The notes under the pieces: generated by a model
Told to the model about the DNA's origin: nothing
The model's database searches: none
Seen by the model: the letters and a program-made list of their open reading frames with translations, nothing else
From: an uncultured Phycisphaerales bacterium
Lineage (GTDB): Bacteria > Planctomycetota > Phycisphaerae > Sedimentisphaerales > Anaerobacaceae
Length of the DNA stretch: 25,537 nucleotides
Direction of reading: 5' to 3'
NCBI GenBank assembly: GCA_937927975.1
Contig: CALEZT010000142.1
Span: 1-25,537, forward strand
Shown: positions 16,256 to 22,416 of the stretch, piece by piece
Position numbering within the stretch: the first letter of the stretch is position 1
Layout of the letters: every line of letters starts with the position of its first letter
Program-made: the position numbers and the translations under genes

Positions 16256-17779
16256 CTACTTGCGTCTGAGACTTCTGATGAGTTTCTCCATGGCCTTTGC
16301 CCTGGACTTGGCCTGCCTGAGGTCGATGCCGGTTGCCGCGAGGATATAGGCCGGAAGGGGGGTGTCCTGATAGAAGAGAGGGATGAAGCGGTGTGTTCTT
16401 TCCTTCATATCGAGGACCTTGCAGATAATCGCCTCCTCCAGACAGGCGCCGCCCTGGAGATACTGTGGCGTGACAATCGCGACCGTGTACCGACTCTCCC
16501 TGACGCATCGCTCCATCTCCGTCAGGAACAACGCTGGCGGATCGAAATCCTCGATGTCGCGAGCCACGCGGAACCCTGCCGCCACGAGCGTTTCTCTCAG
16601 ATCGCATGCCATGGTCTCGTCCGGCATGCAGTGTCGGTAACTGATAAAGACATCGTAACGGGGTGACTCGTGAGTCGTAGGCACCCTCTTCATGGCTCTC
16701 TTGATGATTCGGCGGGTAGCCGGGCATAAATCGTACTTGCACGGGGCCCGATGCCACGCCTTGAGCGCCTCGGCCGAGAGTTTGTCCGTCAGGTGCGGTA
16801 TGTACTCCTGCGACACGGTGTCCTCAACCTGCTGTCCATGTTCGTGGAGTTCTCCCGTGAAGAAGAAGGCGTCAGGCGCGAAATCCCGCGGTATGCGCCA
16901 CTGTGGCCTGTCAAGCAGGGTATGCATCCTATCCGTGCGGAATAGTCCGACAGGGGCGTTGATCAGTTTCTGTTTGAACAACTCTCCATCCATGAGGATT
17001 GCCGAATCCGGGATCGTCAGACGGGCAATCCGGTCAACTTCAATGCCAAAGTCTTCGGCATTAATATTCAGAAAACATCCTGTGGTCGGCTCCGGCCGCT
17101 CGTCGCCGATCCGGAGGACCAGCAAGTCGGGTCCGTGATCCCACTTGAGCTCGATGTCTTTCTCGCCAAAGCCATGGTAACCAAGTCGACTCAGCGCGCG
17201 TGCCCAGAGAATGTGTGCCGTGCCGAACTCGGGGCGGTCCACCGGCCGTCCTGCATCCCACGTGAACTTGTACCTCAAACGTTGCGATGGAGCTGGATCT
17301 GCGATGATCAGCTCTTCACGAAGCTCTCGTTCAACAGCCAGCAAAGGGTACGTCATCTCAAGTCGCGAGTCGAATCCGCCGTTGGCAATATTCCAGCCGA
17401 TGGGAAATACTTCCCGATAGAAGAGACAGTAGTGGTCGTGTCCTCGCCAATTGATGATCGGAAGCGTGCCGGCACTTCCATAACGGAAACAGAAGTGCTT
17501 CTCGTTGCGATCCTTCGGGGGAAAGCTGTAGCTCTTGCCCCGCTCGGAAATGATATAGTCGTCCAAGTCCTTCTGGTAGACCTTTGACTTGGCGGGAAAA
17601 CCGCTCATCCGCTTTCGCACACAGGCCTTGCCTATGTCGTTCCAGACGACCTCCACGTCGTCCTCGATGGAAAGATCGAGTACTGAACCCTTGCCCACCC
17701 GTGTCAGCGTGAAGGAACGGACGAGCGCCTGGAGGCATCGAGGCTCTCCCAAGTCAAACGGCAGAATCAAATCACACAT
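16256..17779 (-). CDS. Nudix-like/TIR fusion protein, candidate defence or NAD-signalling protein
   Basis: A 507-residue soluble protein. Residues about 105-290 look like a Nudix domain: YREVFPIGWNIANGG (121-135) matches the strand before the Nudix helix, and VERELREEL (149-157) gives the R-E-x-x-E-E metal signature (Arg151, Glu152, Glu155, Glu156). The box has two extra residues between Glu141 and Arg151 and lacks its final Gly, so hydrolysis is uncertain. Residues 374-490 are a TIR domain: YDVFISYRH (375-383), the AIVTPQYLQ strand (434-442), and CLEE (446-449), whose Glu449 aligns with the catalytic Glu of NAD-cleaving TIRs, although the usual Trp before Cys is Ala. Residues 1-100 are unassigned. 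AAAGGGAG lies 5 bases before the ATG. GC is lower than in neighbours. No defence partner gene is adjacent. Confidence 0.78.
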   Translation of the reverse strand: MCDLILPFDLGEPRCLQALVRSFTLTRVGKGSVLDLSIEDDVEVVWNDIGKACVRKRMSGFPAKSKVYQKDLDDYIISERGKSYSFPPKDRNEKHFCFRYGSAGTLPIINWRGHDHYCLFYREVFPIGWNIANGGFDSRLEMTYPLLAVERELREELIIADPAPSQRLRYKFTWDAGRPVDRPEFGTAHILWARALSRLGYHGFGEKDIELKWDHGPDLLVLRIGDERPEPTTGCFLNINAEDFGIEVDRIARLTIPDSAILMDGELFKQKLINAPVGLFRTDRMHTLLDRPQWRIPRDFAPDAFFFTGELHEHGQQVEDTVSQEYIPHLTDKLSAEALKAWHRAPCKYDLCPATRRIIKRAMKRVPTTHESPRYDVFISYRHCMPDETMACDLRETLVAAGFRVARDIEDFDPPALFLTEMERCVRESRYTVAIVTPQYLQGGACLEEAIICKVLDMKERTHRFIPLFYQDTPLPAYILAATGIDLRQAKSRAKAMEKLIRSLRRK

Positions 17780-18105
17780 GAACGCTCCCTTTCCCTAGAA
17801 GAACATGATTGCCTGTCCAGCGCGCGCCTTAGACAGCAGTCTCCGCCATGGGTCAGCCAGATTTCTTCTGGGATGCAGGTGGTTGCGTTCTCGTAGTTGT
17901 CAGACCCGGCGATTGCAGTGTCTCCTGTCAGGCAACGGCTGTCAAGCTCCCATGCGAGAAATATGCGGTCCATTCAGGGATATATGCATGCTTATTGAAC
18001 GGGACTGCGTGCATGACCGCAGTTGCGCGGCTCCGCAGCGAGCCGAACGCCGGGGCTCAGACGGTTGCCCAGGACGCCCAAGGAAAGGGATGGACCGATC
18101 CGGAT

Positions 18106-18128
18106 TCCGGCCTTCGGCCGGAGTTTTT
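18106..18128 (+). terminator. Intrinsic terminator with no gene upstream on its strand
   Basis: CCGGCC (18107-18112), a TTC loop and GGCCGG (18116-18121), extended by one T-A pair, form a strong stem followed by AG and five T residues (18124-18128). It reads correctly for plus-strand transcripts, yet no credible plus-strand gene ends before it. It could end a small RNA, or shield the acyltransferase gene from read-through. Confidence 0.55.
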
Positions 18129-18403
18129 ACGCGTTGGGCCAGCAGCATGATCAATGAGCCCCCAAGTGTCGTTCGGATGTGCCGGGCACATCCTCCATGC
18201 TGCTGGCGCAAAGCGTCAAATCTCCTTCGCACGACCGCCTCGGGCGTGCTCTCCTGGAGTCTGCCGGGGGTTTCGTGACGCCGGCGTGCTGCGATTCCTG
18301 TTCATGGTCAAGATCGGTTTCCATTCAGCCGTGCAAAGGGGTTGTTTGAGACCTTGCAGCTACGGTCATGCACCCCATGGTGCTCCGCGTTTCGGGGCGA
18401 ATC

Positions 18404-18431
18404 TTGACAATTCGCCTGGCTCCTATAAAAT
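18404..18431 (+). promoter_or_regulatory. Promoter abutting the acyltransferase start codon
   Basis: A perfect TTGACA (18404-18409) is followed after 16 bases by TAAAAT (18426-18431, five of six). An overlapping TATAAA (18424-18429) would give a 14-base spacer. Either way transcription would begin about 18436-18439, within a few bases of the ATG at 18440. Confidence 0.5.
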
Positions 18432-18439
18432 AAAGGCTT

Positions 18440-19483
18440 ATGGCCGACGAGCGACAACCTAAGAAAAAGAAGAAGAAACACAACCCTGTTCTCGACTGGC
18501 TGCTGTATGCGGCTGTTCGGATCCTGGTCGTCTTCCTGTATATCTTCGATGTCGAGACCAACCTGCGGTTTGCGTGTTTCCTGGGAGATTTGCTCTGGAA
18601 GTTCTACGGCCGGGGCCGCCAGCGGGCCCTGGACAACCTGCGAGCGAGTTTCCCCGACCAGTCCGAGGAGTGGATTCAGCAGACGGGTCGTCGCAGTTTC
18701 CAGCAGTTGGTCATGCTGACCATCGACATCCTGTTCACGCCGCGACTGGTGAGAAAGCACAACTGGCGCCAGTACTCGACCTTCCGCAACGCCGAGGAGG
18801 CCAAGTGGCTGATGCAGGAGCGAAAGGGCCTGCTTATGGTCACCGGCCATTACAGCAACTTCGAGATCACCGGTTACATGATGGGCCTGTTCGGCTTCGA
18901 TCTCTACAGCGTCGCACGGCCCCTGGACAACAGGTATCTCAACCGGTTCTTGTACGGCGTCCGCGAGCGTCGCGGCCAGAAGCTGATCGACAAGAAGGGC
19001 GCCACCGAGATGATGCCCGACCTGATCGCCCAGGGCAGCACGATCGGGTTCATCGCGGACCAGGACGCAGGGCACAAAGGCGTCTTCGTCGATTTCTTCG
19101 GGCGCAAGGCCAGCACCTACAAGAGCATCGGCCTGCTGGCCCTCACCTACAACCTGCCCATCGTGATCGGCTACAGCCGTCGCGTGGACAACCGGTTCTT
19201 CTTCGAGATTGGCGTCATGCGAATCATCCGCCCCTGCGAATGGGCGGACAAGGACGATCCGTTGACGTGGGTCACCGCCGAGTACACCAAGGCGATCGAG
19301 GCTTTCATCCGCGAGGATCCGACCCAGTACTGGTGGGTGCACCGACGATGGAAGAGCCGGCCGAAAGAGGAACGCAGGAAGGCCCAGGCCGAAAGACAGA
19401 CTATTCCGTCCGAGGCCCAGAACGTCTCCCGGTCCGGGTCCCACGTCATGGATCGAGTGGACGCGTCGCTGCATTCGGCCTGA
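18440..19483 (+). CDS. LpxL-like lysophospholipid/lipid A acyltransferase
   Basis: A 347-residue membrane-associated acyltransferase of the LpxL/HtrB (lipid A biosynthesis acyltransferase) family, which adds a secondary fatty acid to lipid A precursors at the inner face of the cytoplasmic membrane. It has an N-terminal hydrophobic segment (LLYAAVRILVVFLYIF, 21-36), the catalytic H-x4-E motif in GHYSNFE (His137, Glu142), a second block around GFIADQDAGHKGVFVDFFG, and TQYWWVHRRWKSRP, the W-x-H-R-R-W/F-K segment typical of the family. A run of six lysines (8-13) precedes the membrane segment. The start codon is nearly at the predicted transcript start. The protein implies a lipid A-type outer membrane. 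The esterase gene follows after 38 nt and may be co-transcribed. Confidence 0.85.
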   Translation: MADERQPKKKKKKHNPVLDWLLYAAVRILVVFLYIFDVETNLRFACFLGDLLWKFYGRGRQRALDNLRASFPDQSEEWIQQTGRRSFQQLVMLTIDILFTPRLVRKHNWRQYSTFRNAEEAKWLMQERKGLLMVTGHYSNFEITGYMMGLFGFDLYSVARPLDNRYLNRFLYGVRERRGQKLIDKKGATEMMPDLIAQGSTIGFIADQDAGHKGVFVDFFGRKASTYKSIGLLALTYNLPIVIGYSRRVDNRFFFEIGVMRIIRPCEWADKDDPLTWVTAEYTKAIEAFIREDPTQYWWVHRRWKSRPKEERRKAQAERQTIPSEAQNVSRSGSHVMDRVDASLHSA

Positions 19484-19521
19484 GACGGCGTATGCGAAAC
19501 CTTCTTGACAGGAGTGGGGAT

Positions 19522-20937
19522 ATGAAGACCAGAGCGTCATTCCTTGCGATCGTGGTCGTGTGCGGGTGTATGGCGGTCGCGCAGGCCAAACACGTGGCCT
19601 GCATCGGGGACAGCATCACCTACGGCTCGGGCATCGCGGATCGGGCCAACGACAGCTATCCCGCCCAGTTACAGCGGATCCTGCGGCAGTACGACCCTGC
19701 CTGGCAGGTCAGCAACTTCGGTGTCAGCGGCGCGACGCTCCTGCGCCGCGGGGACAAACCCTACATCAGAGAATCCGCCTATACCGCGGCGCTGGCGTCC
19801 AAGCCCGACATCGTGGTCATCAAGCTGGGCACCAACGACTCCAAGCCGCAGAACTGGCAGTACAAACAGGATTTTGTCGCCGACTACGGCAGCCTGATCG
19901 ACGCGTTCCGTGCATTGCCGAGCGAGCCGGTGGTGTGGATCTGCAAACCGGTGCCCGCTTTCGCGGTGAACTTCACGATCCGCCCCGATGTCATTCGGGA
20001 TGAGATCCTTCCCCTGGTCGATCAGATCTCGCGGGAGAAGGATGTGCCGGTGATCGACCTGTACACGGCCCTTCTGAACTCCGCCAGTCTCTTCCCCGAC
20101 GCGATCCATCCCAACGCCGAAGGGGCCGGGATCATGGCCAGGACCATCGCTCCCTTTCTGCGGGGCGTGCGGTTCCTGCCGGACTATGACAACGACGGCG
20201 TGATGAACTTCCGCGATTTCGCGATGCTGGCACAGTCCTGGCTCGACACCGAACTCACGCTCGACATCGCGCCGCCTCCCGAGGGGGATGGCGTCGTCGC
20301 CTACGAGGACCTTGCGGGCCTGTGCCTCTATTGGATGAGTTCTCCCGGCCTGGTTGCCCACTGGAAGCTCGACGAGACCGAAGGCGACATCGCAAGCGAC
20401 GCGCTTGGCCAATTCCCTGGAATCACATACGGCTCACCCGAATGGCGGCCGGGCGAAGGCCTGGTCCGCGGCGCCCTGGAACTGGATGGCCTCGACGACT
20501 ACATTCTCACCGAGGCCATCCTGAACCCCGCGGACGGACCCTTTACGGTGTTCCTCTGGGTCAAGGGCGGACTGCCCGGCCAGGCGATTCTGTCCCAGTC
20601 CGGGCAAAGCGGTCAGTCCGAAGTCTGGCTCGGCACGAATGCCGCCGGCGCCCTTGTGACCCATCTGGCCGACGCCAGTCGCCTCTCGGCGCCGCTGGTC
20701 TCGGAGACTGTGGTCACCGACGGTCTCTGGCGCCACATCCGGTTCGTCTGGGACGGCTCGCAACGCTCGCTGTATGTGGACGGTCAGTTGGCCGCCGCGG
20801 ACACGCGAAAACTGGGTTCGCTGAAGCCCTCGTCCGGCGGCCTGCACATCGGGGCCGGCAAGGACCTGGAGGCCGGCAGCTTCTGGTCCGGTCTCCTCGA
20901 CGACATTCGTCTCTACAACCGCGCGGTCAAGCCATGA
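19522..20937 (+). CDS. Exported SGNH esterase with dockerin-like repeats and LamG-like domain
   Basis: A 471-residue protein. The ATG at 19522 follows GGAG by 7 bases and starts a signal peptide (FLAIVVVCGCMAVAQA, residues 7-22). Residues 23-215 are an SGNH/GDSL hydrolase with block I GDSIT (Ser31), block II Gly in NFGVSG (65-70), block III GTND (103-106) and block V DAIH (Asp193, His196). Residues 221-272 hold two dockerin-like repeats: DYDNDGVMNFRDFAML, and GDGVVAYEDLAGLCLYW. Residues about 278-471 form a LamG/concanavalin-like jelly roll (LVAHWKLDE, then GLLDDIRLYNRAVKP), a usual sugar-binding module. Deacetylation or de-esterification of extracellular polysaccharide is the likely role; the substrate is inferred. 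It ends 4 bp from the convergent sigma factor gene. Confidence 0.85.
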   Translation: MKTRASFLAIVVVCGCMAVAQAKHVACIGDSITYGSGIADRANDSYPAQLQRILRQYDPAWQVSNFGVSGATLLRRGDKPYIRESAYTAALASKPDIVVIKLGTNDSKPQNWQYKQDFVADYGSLIDAFRALPSEPVVWICKPVPAFAVNFTIRPDVIRDEILPLVDQISREKDVPVIDLYTALLNSASLFPDAIHPNAEGAGIMARTIAPFLRGVRFLPDYDNDGVMNFRDFAMLAQSWLDTELTLDIAPPPEGDGVVAYEDLAGLCLYWMSSPGLVAHWKLDETEGDIASDALGQFPGITYGSPEWRPGEGLVRGALELDGLDDYILTEAILNPADGPFTVFLWVKGGLPGQAILSQSGQSGQSEVWLGTNAAGALVTHLADASRLSAPLVSETVVTDGLWRHIRFVWDGSQRSLYVDGQLAAADTRKLGSLKPSSGGLHIGAGKDLEAGSFWSGLLDDIRLYNRAVKP

Positions 20938-20941
20938 CCGG

Positions 20942-21778
20942 TCAATCGAGATAGAGACCGATCACGACCGAGACCACGACCACGGCAAAGAGGAACGTGA
21001 AGAAGACGAAGTGCTCGGTGGTCAGGGTGAACGTGAAGCCGGCCACCGTGACCGCCGTGATCGCGCCGGAGGGCGTCCCCGCTTTTCCGACCACCGCAGC
21101 GACCATGCCGACTTTGAGCGAGGCCGTGGTCACGGTGCCTGCGGATGCCGTGTCCGCGGGGGCGGTCAGCAGACCGAAGATGCCCAGGGCCGTGACGAGC
21201 AGCCCCTTGTGAAGGCCCCGCCGGGACAGTTGGCGGCTCAGGGAGTGCCTGGCCCGAAAGAACAGCACCCGCGCCCGCAGCTCTTTGCAGCCCATGACCT
21301 CCGCAATCTCTGCGAACGACAACTGCTCGAAGCATCGCAGCATCAGGACGTTGCGGTGAGTCAGCCGCAACCGCGCCATCGCGTCAACGATCGTCTCGGA
21401 GAGTTCTTTGCGGATGGCGCGGTTCAGGCTGTCTTCGCAGTCCTCGGAGAGATACTGCGACAGACGTTTGCGGCTGACGGAGGAAAACTCGATCGCCTGT
21501 TCCCTTGCGAGGTCCCGGTAGTAGTGCTGCACGACGCCCAGCGCCGTGCGGAACAGCCAGCTCCAGAATCGCTCGGGATGCTCCAGCTCCTTGATGTTCT
21601 CGACCATCTTCAACAGTGTCTCTTGGAGAAGGTCCTGGGCCAGATCATGGTTCATCGTCAGGCGGTAGATGTACGCGTACAGTCGTTGTCTCGCCCCCTC
21701 CGCGAGGCGGTCCAGACTGACGCGGTCACCAAGCTGCGCCCGGCGAGCCCATTCGGCGAATTCGTTTCCCGTATCCAT
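20942..21778 (-). CDS. ECF-type sigma factor with C-terminal transmembrane extension
   Basis: A 278-residue protein. Residues about 25-90 match sigma-70 region 2 (YRLTMNHDLAQDLLQETLLKM, then FWSWLFRTA), and residues about 122-185 match region 4 (LRLTHRNVLMLRCFEQLSFAEIAEVM with the recognition helix near ELRARVLFFRAR). ECF factors are usually about 180-200 residues. Here another 90 follow, with hydrophobic stretches at about 192-206 and 238-252 and a clear membrane helix at 257-276 (FVFFTFLFAVVVVSVVIGLY). This suggests a membrane-held sigma factor whose tail may take the place of an anti-sigma factor. It is divergent from the exported-protein operon that begins at 22109, the likeliest target. 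The ATG at 21778 has only a weak ribosome site (GAAGG). Confidence 0.85.
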   Translation of the reverse strand: MDTGNEFAEWARRAQLGDRVSLDRLAEGARQRLYAYIYRLTMNHDLAQDLLQETLLKMVENIKELEHPERFWSWLFRTALGVVQHYYRDLAREQAIEFSSVSRKRLSQYLSEDCEDSLNRAIRKELSETIVDAMARLRLTHRNVLMLRCFEQLSFAEIAEVMGCKELRARVLFFRARHSLSRQLSRRGLHKGLLVTALGIFGLLTAPADTASAGTVTTASLKVGMVAAVVGKAGTPSGAITAVTVAGFTFTLTTEHFVFFTFLFAVVVVSVVIGLYLD

Positions 21779-22108
21779 GCCTTCAACTCACCACGTTAAG
21801 TCCAGGTCCCGCCGCCGACGTTACACCCGATTCGAAAAAAATCCAGAAAGAAAACCGTATCGTGTTGACACCTTTGGCCAGGACGGGGGTATAATGGCAT
21901 TCGAGACAGATAAAACGACGAGATAACATCTACAGTGGCGCAGTATTGATTGAGCGGCGGCGGTCCCCGATTCCGGGGCCGTTGGCGGGAAAGTTCCTTC
22001 CGGAAGCAAGGAGCCAGAGCGATGGGCCGAAAACGCAAGACACAGAGGCGGGTTCTCATCGTCCCCAATTGTCCGATACTACTCTCGCGTCCCCCAAAGG
22101 AGAAGGAT
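21779..22108. other. Divergent intergenic region and long leader of the exported-protein operon
   Basis: This 330-bp region holds an A-rich block (about 21831-21860, possible UP element), the promoter at 21865-21895, and a leader of about 207 nt. The leader contains a hairpin at 21961-21981 (CCCCG/CGGGG extended by three pairs past one mismatch). An in-frame ATG at 22022 with its own AAGGAG lies 87 bases before the chosen start of the next gene. No known riboswitch class could be matched. No clear promoter for the sigma gene was found; TGTAAC on its strand at 21826-21821 is only suggestive. Confidence 0.45.
21865..21895 (+). promoter_or_regulatory. Consensus-box promoter of the exported-protein operon
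   Basis: Perfect TTGACA (21865-21870) and perfect TATAAT (21890-21895) are separated by 19 bases, two more than ideal. The A-rich block just upstream could act as an UP element. The predicted start is near 21902. Confidence 0.55.
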
Positions 22109-22411
22109 ATGAACCACAAACAGGCTCGGATCATCGGAACGGCGCTGGGTACAGCGTTGCTGTGTGTGCTGTTGGGTTTCAGTGTCGGCGCTGTGTTGGC
22201 GGCCTCCGGGATACCGCCCGGTTGGCGTCGAGTCTTTGACGCGCCGACGCCGGAGGAGAGGGCAACCGTGATGCGTCACCTCAACTACGACTCTTACCTG
22301 ACGGACATTTCGCTGGAGGTGCGAGAGGTGGACGATTTCCTGTTGACTCCTGCGCTGCTCGTGCAGGAGGCGGTTTCGGAGGGGGGCATTCTGACGTATC
22401 CTGAGGAGTAG
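22109..22411 (+). CDS. Small exported or membrane-anchored protein of unknown function
   Basis: A 100-residue protein that I do not recognise. Residues about 8-33 form a signal peptide or anchor helix (IIGTALGTALLCVLLGFSVG, ending AVLAAS). The rest is soluble and acidic, with VREVDDFLLTPALLVQEAV near the C-terminus. The ATG at 22109 is chosen because AAAGGAG lies 6 bases before it and it places the hydrophobic stretch at the N-terminus. An in-frame ATG at 22022, also with AAGGAG, would add 29 basic residues. The gene is first in a three-gene operon. Its last codons (GAGGAGTAG) form the ribosome site of the next gene, which starts 5 nt later, so the two are translationally coupled. Confidence 0.65.
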   Translation: MNHKQARIIGTALGTALLCVLLGFSVGAVLAASGIPPGWRRVFDAPTPEERATVMRHLNYDSYLTDISLEVREVDDFLLTPALLVQEAVSEGGILTYPEE

Positions 22412-22416
22412 CAGCC

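Larger units (their letters stand above)
17780..18439. other. 660-bp low-GC stretch without a credible gene
   Basis: Short frames here have poor start context and no recognisable sequence, so none is called. The stretch should contain the promoter of the leftward Nudix-TIR gene. On the minus strand a full TTGACA lies at 17945-17940, but only a weak -10 (GACACT) follows at 17 bases. TGTCA occurs three times on the plus strand, at 17898, 17926 and 17940 (offsets 28 and 14 bp). A plus-strand intrinsic terminator lies at 18106-18128, and the acyltransferase promoter is at 18404-18431. A hand count of 17941-18000 gives 27 of 60 G+C. Confidence 0.5.

Noticed and set aside
17767..18232. Several 68-157 codon frames in the gap upstream of the Nudix-TIR gene
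   Set aside because: They have no good ribosome sites, are Cys/Arg-rich, overlap each other on both strands, and one crosses the terminator stem.
16256..18440. Complete Thoeris, CBASS or restriction system around the TIR gene
   Set aside because: No SLOG/Sir2, cyclase, nuclease or methylase gene is adjacent; the flanking genes are a beta-helix protein and a lipid acyltransferase.
18574..19521. Long in-frame N-terminal extension of the SGNH esterase overlapping the acyltransferase gene
   Set aside because: The upstream part is a shadow of the acyltransferase frame. The ATG at 19522 has GGAG and opens a proper signal peptide.
21902..22108. Possible cyclic-di-GMP or other riboswitch in the operon leader
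   Set aside because: I could not match the conserved core of any riboswitch class; only a simple hairpin is visible.
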